A DNA stretch of 64,000 nt from Bradyrhizobium quebecense (GCF_013373795.3 NZ_CP088022.1:5704001-5768000); one strand, 5' to 3'; positions 20,035 to 28,662 are shown, counted from the first letter of the stretch. Made by a program: numbers and translations. The notes: a model not told the origin generated them from the sequence alone.

Positions 20035-20295
20035 TCAATTCCTTTTCGCCAGTACAATGCCGGTCGCCCGTGTCGGATCGGCCGTAATCCGCACGCAGTG
20101 ATCCGAGCCATCTAGCAAATGCAGGTCGAAATGAGGAAACTGCCGGAACGGCTGGTCCGCTACATCCGACGCATCGCAACGTACCCAGGCAAGCTGCGGG
20201 AAGCGGCGCGGCAGCTCGACAAAGGAGCCAGTATCGGCGCCATCGTCCGCAAGCAGCTGCTCGATTTCGATCAATTCCTCCGCACTGAGCGCCAT
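20035..20295 (-). CDS. DUF6129-type small nif-cluster protein
   Basis: 86 residues with LSAEELIEIEQLLADD at the N-terminus and FDLHLLDGSDHCVRITADPTRATGIVLAKR at the end (read as motif segments HLLDGSDHCVRIT and ATGIVLA). This matches my recollection of the DUF6129 family, small proteins encoded in nif operons. No cofactor motif. It sits 15 bp before the DegT gene and 32 bp after the DUF3024 gene in the nifB operon. Confidence 0.65.
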   Translation of the reverse strand: MALSAEELIEIEQLLADDGADTGSFVELPRRFPQLAWVRCDASDVADQPFRQFPHFDLHLLDGSDHCVRITADPTRATGIVLAKRN

Positions 20296-20327
20296 CGTGG
20301 CTCTTTATGGCTCGTCAAGTTCGTTCG

Positions 20328-20687
20328 TCATTGCCAGAACAGACGTTCCGGATCGGTGTTCAATTCGTCGATTGCTGAAGTCAGACGGTGGTTAAGGCTG
20401 TAGAACTCCCAGATTCCCTTTGCGTGGTTCTTGCAAAACAGCTTCCAGATCCCACCCACGGCATCATAAAGAATCAAGGCAACATCAATCAGACCGCCAT
20501 CCTTATCGATATTGCGCGAGCAACAGGCGCTCTCGATGAGATAGCCACCCCTCACCGGCGTCACGTTCGGTGAAACATACAGATAACGCTTGCGCGAACT
20601 CAAGCCGCGCTCGATCCGCTTGCGATCGAGTTCGTTCGGGTGAGGAATCAGCCCCGTCTTTACCTTCCTCATCAGCGCGGCATTCAT
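20328..20687 (-). CDS. DUF3024-like protein
   Basis: 119 residues. The C-terminal half (AVGGIWKLFCKNHAKGIWEF, then IDELNTDPERLFWQ) resembles DUF3024 proteins, in which a W-K-L-x-W strand pair precedes an acidic helix and a terminal aromatic. A patch with two adjacent cysteines (ESACCSRNID) is notable. Function unknown. Same strand and close spacing to nifZ2 (15 bp) and the DUF6129 gene. Confidence 0.5.
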   Translation of the reverse strand: MNAALMRKVKTGLIPHPNELDRKRIERGLSSRKRYLYVSPNVTPVRGGYLIESACCSRNIDKDGGLIDVALILYDAVGGIWKLFCKNHAKGIWEFYSLNHRLTSAIDELNTDPERLFWQ

Positions 20688-20702
20688 CGCGAACTCCCTC
20701 CT

Positions 20703-20943
20703 TCAAAGCACTGTGATCTCTTCTTCTAGACAGCCGATGAGCAGGCGTTCACCGAAATCGACAGTATTTATCGGCACGTTCGCTTGGTTATGGATAGCCA
20801 CCCTGATGATCTCGCCGGTCGCTCCGGCGCCGAGCAAGCACTCCTCGGGCTCCGTATTGGGACAAAGAGCCGTCGTTGATGAGGTCGACGACGGCTTTAA
20901 CGCGCTGGCCCCAGCGATACCTCGAAAAGCGGAACTCACTCAT
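20703..20943 (-). pseudogene. nifZ: Second NifZ-domain gene, frameshifted
   Basis: ATG 20943 overlaps the stop of nifZ (ATGA) and gives MSEFRFSRYRWGQRVKAVVD, a NifZ-type start. In NDGSL the frame shifts near 20861-20866 (an extra base), and the other frame continues PNTEPEECLLGAGATGEIIR and GERLLIGCLEEEI to 20703, the expected remainder. Without the shift it would be a ~79-residue NifZ-like protein. It may be a true inactivation compensated by the intact nifZ, or a sequencing error. Confidence 0.75.
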
Positions 20944-21260
20944 GACACAGCCTCTTCCGGCAATGGCAGATCATCGGTCTCCTCGCACGTGTCCACCGAC
21001 TCAAGCTCCTTGCGCTTCATGCCAACTCGGTAGCCCGTTTCCAGAAACTCGACCCCGTAAATGAAGAATTGCTGCAGGAACGTGCCGATCGAGACGACGT
21101 AACCCACCTCTCCCTTCGTGACCAGAATGTCGCCAACCTGCTTGCCGGGATAGGTGCCATCATTGCGGATGGTGCGATTGGATCGTACCTTTTCGCCAAA
21201 GCTGAAGACAGGCGGCCCGCTGAGCTCGACGACGTCGCTGTCGCGAACGATGTTGCTCAT
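20940..21260 (-). CDS. nifZ: NifZ, MoFe protein maturation factor
   Basis: 106 residues: FSFGEKVRSNRTIRNDGTYPG, KQVGDILVTKGEVGYVVSIG and FFIYGVEFLETGYRVGMKRKEL are typical of NifZ. NifZ helps form the second P-cluster in MoFe protein. The start at 21260 (MSNIVRDSDVV) overlaps the preceding stop by ATGA and has GGAGAGG upstream. It is translationally coupled on both sides. Confidence 0.95.
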   Translation of the reverse strand: MSNIVRDSDVVELSGPPVFSFGEKVRSNRTIRNDGTYPGKQVGDILVTKGEVGYVVSIGTFLQQFFIYGVEFLETGYRVGMKRKELESVDTCEETDDLPLPEEAVS

Positions 21261-21793
21261 GCGCCTCTCCCAAGCGGACATGCAGGCATGCCCGAGCCAT
21301 CGCAGGCGAGGTCCCGCATCACTTCGCCCTCACCTCCGGCGCGATTTGTCAATTCAATATCTGAGATGCAGCTCGCCGCTTCTAGGTAAACCTGCCGATC
21401 AGGGCCGTGCCGTAGAGCAGTTGGCGCCTCTGGCAAGGGCGATCGCGCGATCTCGAACTCCACCGAGGCATCTGGGCCGCTCACTACGGCTGGCAACCAC
21501 TGATAGGGAACATCGCGCGCCACCATGTCGCAGAACTCGACGTCCGTATCACTCATCAGCTGACCGAGCAGCTGCGGCGCGATGCGGCGCGCCTCGATCA
21601 TCAATGCGGCGGCGCGGTCCGAGGTGAGCGCACGCGCTTCGACTACATGTTGGTTTGCAACCTCGTCAAGATGATCGAACAGCCGTGCCTGCCGCAGCCG
21701 AGCCTCGGTCGCGCCGGGGAGATCATCGCCGGTCGGCGTGGACAAGATCAGCGCTCTCTGGCTGCCGGACGGCGGGTTGGCTGTTAAGTTCAT
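21257..21793 (-). CDS. Unknown protein between frxA and nifZ
   Basis: 178 residues, no recognised domain. A predicted helical centre (ARALTSDRAAALMIEARRIA, LLGQLMSDTDVEFCDMVARD) is followed by a C-terminal segment with two cysteines (ACDGSGMPACPLG). It overlaps nifZ and the upstream ORF by ATGA, so it is embedded in the nifB operon and likely co-translated. Its function is probably linked to nitrogenase maturation, but this is only positional inference. Confidence 0.7.
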   Translation of the reverse strand: MNLTANPPSGSQRALILSTPTGDDLPGATEARLRQARLFDHLDEVANQHVVEARALTSDRAAALMIEARRIAPQLLGQLMSDTDVEFCDMVARDVPYQWLPAVVSGPDASVEFEIARSPLPEAPTALRHGPDRQVYLEAASCISDIELTNRAGGEGEVMRDLACDGSGMPACPLGRGA

Positions 21794-22116
21794 CGGCAGC
21801 TGTGCTCTTGGGTGTGCGCCGTCACGCTCCGCCGCGAAGCGCCTGGTCCAACCAATGATGGACTGGCGTGCGCAGCAGCATCAGTCACATCGACGATGAC
21901 AGCACCGCCTGGAAGGCGGCTGCCGGCGTCGAGAAACGTCGTTGGAGCGCTGCACGGGACGAATTGTCCACAGCGTTCTTTCTGCTCGCGGGCAGCGGCC
22001 AATCCAGAGCAGCCGCCGTTTCTGAGAAAGGCCCGAACCTCGGCGCCTACGGCGCCGCTAACGCGCAGTACGACGCTTTGGACGCTTTCAGCAGCAGCTC
22101 TTGGCATTCTGATCAT
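21790..22116 (-). CDS. Possible small ORF downstream of frxA
   Basis: 108 codons starting MIRMPRAAAESVQSVVLRVS, with GTEV-free, alanine-rich composition and three cysteines in the middle. No recognised family. It starts 11 bp after the frxA stop and ends in an ATGA overlap with the next gene, which is the only support. It may instead be non-coding. Confidence 0.35.
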   Translation of the reverse strand: MIRMPRAAAESVQSVVLRVSGAVGAEVRAFLRNGGCSGLAAAREQKERCGQFVPCSAPTTFLDAGSRLPGGAVIVDVTDAAAHASPSLVGPGASRRSVTAHTQEHSCR

Positions 22117-22127
22117 GGGCTAATTCT

Positions 22128-22352
22128 TTAGGATGGCGCCTGGTAACGCGGCAAGGAGGTGTCAATGACGCAGGTGCCGTCGACGGGACAAGCCGCGACA
22201 CATTGTGGCTCATCGAAATGACCGATGCATTCGGTGCATTTCGCCGGTTCAATGACGAAGCGCCCCGCGCTCTCCGAGATCGCAACATTTGGGCACAACG
22301 GTTCGCAGGCTGAGCAGCTCGTACACTGCGAGGCAATGATCTTGAATGGCAC
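22128..22352 (-). CDS. frxA: 2[4Fe-4S] ferredoxin downstream of nifB
   Basis: A 74-residue bacterial-type ferredoxin. Cluster motifs are [20 protein letters not shown] and [20 protein letters not shown]; the second has the long C-x2-C-x8-C-x3-C spacing typical of FdxN/FrxA. The best start is GTG 22352 ([10 protein letters not shown]) after AAAGGGGG. NifB-linked ferredoxins support NifB-co synthesis by delivering electrons for radical-SAM chemistry. It begins 12 bp after the nifB stop. Confidence 0.92.
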   Translation of the reverse strand: MPFKIIASQCTSCSACEPLCPNVAISESAGRFVIEPAKCTECIGHFDEPQCVAACPVDGTCVIDTSLPRYQAPS

Positions 22353-22363
22353 ATACGCCCCCT

Positions 22364-23923
22364 TTACCCCGCAGAGATCAGGGACCCACACCGAATGTCG
22401 GCGTCACCTCGCTGGGCATGCTGGATTTCTCCGCGTTTTACCTTCTCGAGATAGGACCTGAACCAAGCGATCGCCGACTTCTCTATGAACTCATGCGCGT
22501 ATCGATCGACCGGTTCGATTCCGGCGCTGATCAGATTGCTCTTCGGGCAACCGCCGATCTTGGCCACGAACACCGCATGGCAGTCATTTACGCTTCGGAT
22601 GATGGTCGAAAGCCTCTCCCCCTCGCCATAGCCGCCCTGGCAGTAGACATCCACGCGCCGGTGGCCGACGAATTTGGCGCCGGATGTGGAAATTTCGTAC
22701 ACCTGAAACTCTTTTGCATGTCCAAAGTGCTCGTTGATCAGCCCCGAGCCTTTGGTTGCAACCGCGACCAGAACGGTGATTTCGCTCATCTCGCCGGCGA
22801 ACTCCGCGAGGCCCGCTCGGCTGGCCGCGACTTTGGCGGCACGCTCAGCCTCTACCTTTTCTTGATAAGCTTTGCGCATCTCGGGGTCATATTTGACATC
22901 CATTTTCATGACTCGGTCGATGTTGAACTCGCTTCCGCGATCCGCTCCGACCAGACCCACCGCATCGGCGCGGCACTGACGGCAATGCCGCATCATGTTT
23001 ACCCCTCCCTCACAAGCATCCTGCAGTGCCTTCAGTGCCTGAGCCGTCGGACCTCGTTGACCGTTGAGGCCGAATACTGTGCCGTACTCGGGCGCCGAGA
23101 TCAGCGGCATGATATTGTGAAGGAAGGCTCCGCGCGACTTCACCGCCTTGTTGACCTCGACAAGGTGATGGTCATTGATATGCGGGATCATTACCGAGTT
23201 GACCTTGCATAGGATACCCCGCTCGCTAAGCATCTCGAGACCCTGTAGCTGACGATCGGTGAGTATCCTTGCCGCGTCGATGCCAACGTAACGCCTGTGG
23301 CTGAAGAAGATCCACGGATAGATCTTTGCGCCGATTTCAGGATCGATCGTGTTAATGGTGATGGTGACGTGCTCGATCTTGGACTTGGCGATGGTGTCAA
23401 CATAGTCCGGCAGGGCCAATCCGTTGGTCGACAGACACAGCTTGATGTCGGGAGCCGCCTTGGCGACCAGGTCGAACGTCTTGAATGTTTTTTCTGGATT
23501 GGCCAACGGATCGCCGGGACCAGCGATGCCAAGCACAGTCGTCTGCGGAATGATGGTCGCGACCGCGAGCACTTTTTTCACCGCCTGCTCGGGGGTAAGC
23601 TTCTCGCTCACCACGCCCGGACGCGATTCATTGGCGCAATCATATTTGCGGTTGCAGTAGTTGCACTGGATGTTGCAGGCCGGAGCCACCGCGACATGCA
23701 TACGGGCGTAGTGATGATGTGCCCCTTCGCTGTAGCAGGGATGCTTCTTCACCTTTTCCCAAATCTCGGCCGGCAGTTCGCCGTGGGCCGCCCGTGAGCG
23801 GCAGCTCGCCTGGCCTGTGTTGACCGACGTGCCGCAGCCCCTGTGCTCGGCGGTGGGCCGCATCATCTTGTCCAATGAACCTTCGACATATCTGCCGTGC
23901 CCAACGACCGCGTTCATTTTCAT
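22364..23923 (-). CDS. nifB: NifB, FeMo-co core biosynthesis radical SAM protein
   Basis: A 519-residue NifB. The radical-SAM motif [14 protein letters not shown] lies at about residues 84-97. [13 protein letters not shown] precedes it and [18 protein letters not shown] follows. The C-terminal NifX-like domain (from about 400) includes [20 protein letters not shown] and [15 protein letters not shown]. NifB fuses two [4Fe-4S] units and inserts carbide to form NifB-co. It heads an operon running through nifZ to DegT, behind the -24/-12 promoter at 23986. Confidence 0.97.
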   Translation of the reverse strand: MKMNAVVGHGRYVEGSLDKMMRPTAEHRGCGTSVNTGQASCRSRAAHGELPAEIWEKVKKHPCYSEGAHHHYARMHVAVAPACNIQCNYCNRKYDCANESRPGVVSEKLTPEQAVKKVLAVATIIPQTTVLGIAGPGDPLANPEKTFKTFDLVAKAAPDIKLCLSTNGLALPDYVDTIAKSKIEHVTITINTIDPEIGAKIYPWIFFSHRRYVGIDAARILTDRQLQGLEMLSERGILCKVNSVMIPHINDHHLVEVNKAVKSRGAFLHNIMPLISAPEYGTVFGLNGQRGPTAQALKALQDACEGGVNMMRHCRQCRADAVGLVGADRGSEFNIDRVMKMDVKYDPEMRKAYQEKVEAERAAKVAASRAGLAEFAGEMSEITVLVAVATKGSGLINEHFGHAKEFQVYEISTSGAKFVGHRRVDVYCQGGYGEGERLSTIIRSVNDCHAVFVAKIGGCPKSNLISAGIEPVDRYAHEFIEKSAIAWFRSYLEKVKRGEIQHAQRGDADIRCGSLISAG

Positions 23924-23985
23924 CTCCCCGTGCAGGCATCATCGGCTTTCCAAGACCAATCCTGAGAACGCCTCATGAGGGGAGT

Positions 23986-24001
23986 AGCAACTCACATGCC
24001 A
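23986..24001 (-). promoter_or_regulatory. sigma-54 promoter of nifB operon
   Basis: On the minus strand TGGCATGTGAGTTGCT, a near-perfect -24/-12 element 63 bp upstream of nifB. An imperfect NifA site (TGT-N10-GCA) lies at 24085-24100, one mismatch from TGT-N10-ACA. Confidence 0.9.
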
Positions 24002-24677
24002 TAGCGGAAACGGTGACGTTGCAGCCCTACTTAAACAGTCAGCGGTAATGATCGATATTGATACTAGAATAGCAACGAAGCGCATGTTGGAAATGCGGCA
24101 GGTACGTCGTGATTCAGACACAGAGATCCGTGGATGGTGCATTCATACTCGCGCTAGGCGCCGGGATCCTTGCTCTATCTGCATGGTTTTGCGCGCTGCT
24201 GCCGGCCACAAATGGGTCGATACTTCTGGCGATCCGACGTCACAGCGCCGTTAATTGATGAGCATTATCCCCAACGCGCGAGCGAGCCAAATCGGTGTCA
24301 GGCCTTGCTTGAGCTGAACACGGCGCTCATTGCATTGAGAAGACGCTCGGATCGACGATTGCATCGTGGTATCGGCAGGAACGCCTGATGATCTTCGCCG
24401 CATTGCTTCGCAATAGCGATAGTTGAAGCGAGAGCAAGAAAGCTCCGTTCGGTCCGCCTTTCCTTGATGGCGTCTGGCAACTGAACCACGATGCTGCCAT
24501 AGCGAGCAGCCGCCAAGAGCTTCCTGATCTCTGGCTGCAATATGTCGAGGCACTGATCGGAATCGAGATCGAGACACCGAAGCCCGGCAACGATACTATC
24601 GACCTCCTGGCCAAGCAGGTCAGCGAAACGATATTAGCAATTCTCTCCAATGCCGATGTAGAAGATTGGGCTCATGT
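24002..24677. other. nifB-nifT spacer, no assigned gene
   Basis: About 680 bp. A plus-strand stretch near 24530-24690 reads coherently (IGIEIETPKPGNDTIDLLAK) and a minus-strand 80-codon ORF lies at 24298-24540, but neither is recognised; possibly remnants. Confidence 0.4.
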
Positions 24678-24902
24678 TCATGGATCTTTCCCGTTCTCGC
24701 CCCGTTTTTTGGCATTGATTGTGATCGGCAATGGTGTGTCGCTCGCCATCTCGGGTAAATCGAGCACCCAGCCATTAGCTATCTTGATCCAGCCGCCCCA
24801 GAGCGACTCGTACTCAGATTCCACGATCGGCTCTTCGAGATCCTTTTTTGGCACGTAGATCGACAGGCCCGCGTCCGACGAGCGGCGGATCATGATTTTC
24901 AC
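24678..24902 (-). CDS. nifT: NifT/FixU
   Basis: 74 residues: MIRRSSDAGLSIYVPKKDLE, WGGWIKIANGWVLDLPEM and DTPLPITINAKKR are the NifT/FixU signature. The role is not firmly known; it is dispensable in some diazotrophs. The start is GTG 24902 (VKIMIRR), overlapping the nifS stop by GTGA, so it is coupled to nifS. Confidence 0.92.
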   Translation of the reverse strand: MKIMIRRSSDAGLSIYVPKKDLEEPIVESEYESLWGGWIKIANGWVLDLPEMASDTPLPITINAKKRGENGKDP

Positions 24903-26092
24903 AAGCGCAACTCCCTCGACTGTGACGCATAGCTGGGCGGAGCGCCAGACTCCCGCGAGGTGGCACGCAAGCGAGCAACAATGTCTGACAGAGCGCACAC
25001 GACCTCGTCAACCTCCGCGACGGTGGTTTCACGAGAGAGAGAAAAGCGCACCGCGCCGCGCATCCTCCACGCCGGCACCTGCATGGCGCGCAGAACGTGC
25101 GACGGCACCATTGAGCCGGAGCTGCAGGCTGATCCGAGCGACACGGCAATGCCCGCACGATTGAGATGATGGACGACTGCTTCGCCTTCGAGATGATCGA
25201 AAGCGATATTGGCTGTGTTCGCTAACCGGTTGTTGACATCGCCGAGCGCAAAGCATTCGCCATTATGTAAGATCCCCTGCTCCAGACGGTCGCGCAATGC
25301 ACCAATGCGAACGCGCTCCGGCTCGAGCCGCTCCACAGCAAGCTCCGCAGCCCTTCCAAGACCGACGATGCCGGGAATATTTTCCGTTCCGCCGCGGCGC
25401 CGCCTTTCCTGTGATCCGCCCCAGATCAGGGGTCGGAATTTTGTCCCTTTGCGCAGGTAGAGCGCGCCCATTCCTTTGGGACCGTGCAATTTGTGTGCGG
25501 ACAGCGACAACATATCGATCGCACTGTCCCTTAGGTCGACGCGCAGCTTGCCTATGGCCTGGACCGCATCGGTATGGAACAGTGCGCCCGCCTCACGTGC
25601 CAAGCCGGCTAAAAACTCCACGGGAAAAATGGTGCCGGTCTCGTTGTTCGCCCACATAATCGAGGCGATCGCTGTGCGTGGCCCGAGCGCGCAGCGAAAG
25701 GCCTCGACGTCAAGCCAGCCGTGGGCATCTACGGGTATGATATGCGTCTTGACACCTCTTGTCGCCAGTTGCTCGACCAGCGCAAGCACGGCGGAATGCT
25801 CAACCGAGGTCGTGACAATCTCGTCGCGACCATCTTGGGTGGCAAGCGCAGAAAGAATGGCGGCATTATTGGCCTCGGTTCCACCGGAGGTAAAAACGAT
25901 TTCATGATCGTAGGCATTCCCTAGCAAAGCCTGCAAGCTACGCCGCGCCTGCTTCAGCGCGGCCGCGGCCTCACCGCCAAAGGCGTGGGCCGAGGAGGCA
26001 TTTCCGAACTGCTCGGTAAAGAACGGCAACATGGCTTGCACGACGGATGGATCGGTCCGCGTCGTCGCATTGTTGTCTAGATAAACCGGCAT
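24899..26092 (-). CDS. nifS: NifS cysteine desulfurase
   Basis: A 397-residue type I cysteine desulfurase. Motifs: VYLDNNATTRTDPSV at the start, SLSAHKLHGPKGMGAL with the PLP lysine, and LGSACSSGSMVPSHVLRAM with the catalytic cysteine. It mobilises sulfur from cysteine for nitrogenase Fe-S clusters. The start at 26092 (MPVYLDNN) has GGGG eight bases upstream; a TTG at 26107 is a less likely alternative. It is third in iscN-(NifU-like)-nifS-nifT. Confidence 0.96.
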   Translation of the reverse strand: MPVYLDNNATTRTDPSVVQAMLPFFTEQFGNASSAHAFGGEAAAALKQARRSLQALLGNAYDHEIVFTSGGTEANNAAILSALATQDGRDEIVTTSVEHSAVLALVEQLATRGVKTHIIPVDAHGWLDVEAFRCALGPRTAIASIMWANNETGTIFPVEFLAGLAREAGALFHTDAVQAIGKLRVDLRDSAIDMLSLSAHKLHGPKGMGALYLRKGTKFRPLIWGGSQERRRRGGTENIPGIVGLGRAAELAVERLEPERVRIGALRDRLEQGILHNGECFALGDVNNRLANTANIAFDHLEGEAVVHHLNRAGIAVSLGSACSSGSMVPSHVLRAMQVPAWRMRGAVRFSLSRETTVAEVDEVVCALSDIVARLRATSRESGAPPSYASQSRELRL

Positions 26093-26103
26093 TTGATCCC
26101 CAT

Positions 26104-26394
26104 TCAATCCCGCGTCTTACCTGCAACAACAACCGTGATCAGGCGGACGAATTCGACGAGCCTGTCGGCCAGCTGCACTTGAACGCCTTCCAGCGTCATC
26201 CTCAAGAGCTTAAAGAGCGCGCAGGCACGGGTTGCGCCTACCATGATCTTGCTGCCATCAATTCCAATCAACTGATAGTTGGCGCCACTGCGTTGCAGAT
26301 TGGCACGGATCTCCTCAATTACAGCGGGGATGCGTCCCGCTCGGCCGGTCGAGATCGCCGTCAATTGCCTCAGTTGTTCGGGTTCCGCCAGCAT
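26104..26394 (-). CDS. NifU C-terminal (Nfu)-like protein with degenerate CxxC
   Basis: 96 residues. IEEIRANLQRSGANYQLIGI, GSKIMVGATRACALFKLLRM and TLEGVQVQLADRLVEFVRLI align with the Nfu domain, whose cluster motif is normally T-G-A-C-x-x-C. Here the second cysteine position is Phe (ACALF), so a canonical bridging [4Fe-4S] cluster cannot form. It lies between iscN and nifS, 19 bp after iscN, in the expected place for a scaffold. It may serve as a structural or sulfur-relay partner, or be degenerating. Confidence 0.65.
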   Translation of the reverse strand: MLAEPEQLRQLTAISTGRAGRIPAVIEEIRANLQRSGANYQLIGIDGSKIMVGATRACALFKLLRMTLEGVQVQLADRLVEFVRLITVVVAGKTRD

Positions 26395-26413
26395 GTTTTG
26401 ACGCCTTTTCTTA

Positions 26414-26734
26414 TCAGCTGAACGATTTGCCGCAGGAGCAGCTCGAAGTGGCGTTTGGGTTATTAAAAGTGAAGCCTGGGCTCTCCAGCGCCATCACGAA
26501 ATCGATGGTTGTGCCGACCAGATGGTCATGGCTCTTGTTGTGGACAAACACCTTCACACCATCACACTCGATCACCGTGTCGTCAGGCTTCGGCTCCTCG
26601 GCCAGACCCATCATGTATTTGAGTCCGTTGCAGCCGCCTGCCTCGACCATAATGCGCAGCCCGCTTGCTGGCTGCGCCGATGACGACATTGCGCCCCTGA
26701 CCGCATTCACCGCGCTATCCGTTAGCTTGATCAT
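26414..26734 (-). CDS. iscN: IscN/HesB A-type Fe-S carrier
   Basis: A 106-residue A-type scaffold. Ligand cysteines are in EAGGCNGLKYMMG and the terminal TSSCSCGKSF. It transfers Fe-S clusters to apo-targets. The start at 26734 (MIKLTDSAVNAV) is chosen over the longer frame because it begins the conserved domain. It heads the iscN-nfu-nifS-nifT operon, 36 bp downstream of a -24/-12 promoter. Confidence 0.92.
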   Translation of the reverse strand: MIKLTDSAVNAVRGAMSSSAQPASGLRIMVEAGGCNGLKYMMGLAEEPKPDDTVIECDGVKVFVHNKSHDHLVGTTIDFVMALESPGFTFNNPNATSSCSCGKSFS

Positions 26735-26769
26735 GGCCTCTCTCAACCGCTTAGCTTTGCCTGCTGAAG

Positions 26770-26785
26770 GGCAAGTCATGTGCCA
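26770..26785 (-). promoter_or_regulatory. sigma-54 promoter of iscN-nifS-nifT
   Basis: On the minus strand TGGCACATGACTTGCC, matching TGGCAC-N5-TTGC with correct spacing. No exact NifA site was seen in the 220 bp upstream. Confidence 0.8.
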
Positions 26786-26935
26786 GCGAGAGGACGCTTG
26801 ATGATGCTTACCTTTCCGGATCGCACCTGTTGGCTTTTGAACTCGTGTCGGATTTCTTTCAAAGCCACTTGAGGCAATCGCAGCCCACTTACGCCTTTCT
26901 TATCTAAGATACGCCGAAGGCCGCCACGCATGCGA

Positions 26936-26951
26936 CGGCAAGCAATTTGCA
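26936..26951 (+). promoter_or_regulatory. Candidate sigma-54 promoter of the divergent gene at 27007
   Basis: CGGCAAGCAATTTGCA keeps GGC and TTGCA at the correct spacing with one mismatch at the first base; 56 bp upstream of ATG 27007. Confidence 0.55.
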
Positions 26952-27006
26952 TTGCATTCGCACCGGCCAAGTCGTCGGTGAGGAGCTCAGATCGAGGACG
27001 ATTTTA

Positions 27007-27612
27007 ATGACTGCAATCGAAAACACCGCACTCGGCAGACTTGAGAAGGAGGGTCGCCTGCTCAATGCCGTACTCAAAGGCGGGACCACCAAGCCGGGCC
27101 GGTTCGGCTTTCGCGGCGATGTCGCACTGAAATTCCAGACCCAGGTCGCCGACGAGAAGCGACCGCCGGACTATTCCATCGAGCAGGTTCTAACGATCGC
27201 GCAGGAAGGAAAACGCACTATTCCGGTGCTGGCAGGGTATCTGCATTCCTTCGCGTATCTGGCTGACGTCGCAGCCGTCCTTGACGGCGCCTTAAGCCCG
27301 AATGGCAGCTATTTCATATTCTGCAACAACATAGATTTGCTGGCGAAATACCGAATCAAGCTCGGTGATGTTACCTTCCACGTCTTACCGTGTGACGAAT
27401 CCACCGTTTGGAAGGAGATGATGGACCTGGTCGGAGTCAGCAAGGACGACATCAAGAAGCTCGATGCGGGCGGCAAGCTTGATTACCTGCTCGATGCGGC
27501 AAACGACATCGAGCGGTCCGATCTTGAGCTATCCTATGACGAGATCTCGTACGAAGACGGGCTGAAGAGGATGGAACCCGTGAAAAACCGTAACGAAAAC
27601 CGGCCGGTCTGA
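27007..27612 (+). CDS. Unknown protein divergent from iscN-nifS
   Basis: 201 residues, no domain recognised. It is soluble-looking, with ALGRLEKEGRLLNAVLKGG, DYSIEQVLTIAQEGKRTIPV, GSYFIFCNNIDLLAKYRIK and a C-terminal acidic tail (DLELSYDEISYEDG). Coding quality is good: uninterrupted, with a GAGGA upstream of the ATG. A -24/-12-like promoter precedes it. It is one of the few plus-strand genes inside the nif core and converges with the Rieske gene, leaving 9 bp between stops. A nitrogen-fixation role is inferred from position and promoter only. Confidence 0.75.
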   Translation: MTAIENTALGRLEKEGRLLNAVLKGGTTKPGRFGFRGDVALKFQTQVADEKRPPDYSIEQVLTIAQEGKRTIPVLAGYLHSFAYLADVAAVLDGALSPNGSYFIFCNNIDLLAKYRIKLGDVTFHVLPCDESTVWKEMMDLVGVSKDDIKKLDAGGKLDYLLDAANDIERSDLELSYDEISYEDGLKRMEPVKNRNENRPV

Positions 27613-27621
27613 ACGCAGCCT

Positions 27622-28017
27622 TCATTCGTTGGGAAGCGCATCGTCTTCGACAAGAGGCATACCGACGACACAGATATCACCATCCAGAACCGTCAACGCA
27701 ATCGGCGTGAGCGCGCCACCCTTACATGGACCTTCGACGCACCGTCCCGTGGCGAGCTCGAAGGTCGATCCGTGCTTGCCGCACATCAGCCGGATGCCGT
27801 ATGGATCCAGGAATTCGTTCCAGTTCCAGTCCAGATTGACGCTGTTGTGCGGGCATTTATTGGCATAACCAAACACCTGCTTGCCCCACCGCACTACAAC
27901 GATAGACCACGGCCGGTGACCGCCCTCGTCATCGACGACCAGCAGATGGAAACCCATGGCCCGGCGGCTTGGAATGTCGTTAATGCCACAAATCGCATAG
28001 ATTGCATCTGGCTGCAT
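27622..28017 (-). CDS. Rieske-type [2Fe-2S] ferredoxin
   Basis: A 131-residue single-domain Rieske protein. Cluster ligands: ANKCPHNSVNLDW (CxH) and RLMCGKHGSTFELATG (CxxH), followed by CKGGALTPIALTVLDGDICV. It resembles the small ferredoxins of dioxygenases and nif clusters. It is the intact paralogue of the frameshifted gene at 17791-18265. No dioxygenase subunit lies beside it, so an electron-transfer role in nitrogen fixation is more likely than aromatic oxidation. Confidence 0.88.
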   Translation of the reverse strand: MQPDAIYAICGINDIPSRRAMGFHLLVVDDEGGHRPWSIVVVRWGKQVFGYANKCPHNSVNLDWNWNEFLDPYGIRLMCGKHGSTFELATGRCVEGPCKGGALTPIALTVLDGDICVVGMPLVEDDALPNE

Positions 28018-28662
28018 TCATTGCTCGTTTATTGCAGGACGCTCTTCATTTCGCGGGACGATCAAACATGCAAGAACCGTAGGAGAGCCAGAACCGCTCG
28101 GCTTTCTGACGATCCGACCTTAATGCTTCGTCAGTGCAGCGCAGCTGATGGCGCAGGTGCACGATTGGGTCAGCTCCGCGCGAGCATCGAGGATTATTGC
28201 CTACTCCCTGCCCATTCGCAGCTGCAACTTTCGCGCGCCAACTTCTCCGACACCTTACTGAACTAAGCGCAGTGGTTGCTCACTGATCGCCACAGCCTTT
28301 CCACTTGCGCCAACTAGACCAAATGACGCTGCGAATTGTGTCGCGATCGTCACCTTGGCATATAGTTTGATCCGAAGCCTCCTTGAGCACATACCGCCCT
28401 CAACCCGCTCATATCATGACGCGCCGTTGCATTGGCTACACGATTGGGGCGCGGATTCGTACTCGATCTTCGTTGCACCGATTCCAGCTGCACGGCCCGC
28501 AAGCGCGAGAATATCATTACTTTCTGAATAGGATAGGCAGGCGAATGGGGCCGCACGCTGCTAACGAACGCCCCCCTCGTTTAACGCTAGGACCTTCGCG
28601 GCGACGCGTCCATTCACGAAACAGCCGTCATTTCCTGCCCAAGTCTCTTTATTGCGGCTGTT
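28018..28662. other. Spacer between nopP and the Rieske gene
   Basis: About 645 bp with no recognised gene. A sequence resembling half of a sigma-54 promoter occurs at 28356 but lacks the -12 GC. Confidence 0.45.

Noticed and set aside
24085..24100. NifA site upstream of nifB
   Set aside because: TGT-N10-GCA has one mismatch in the ACA half; mentioned with the promoter but not annotated as a separate site.
28356..28371. Plus-strand TGGCATATAGTTTGAT resembling the ahpC sigma-54 promoter
   Set aside because: The -12 GC dinucleotide is absent and no gene follows on that strand.
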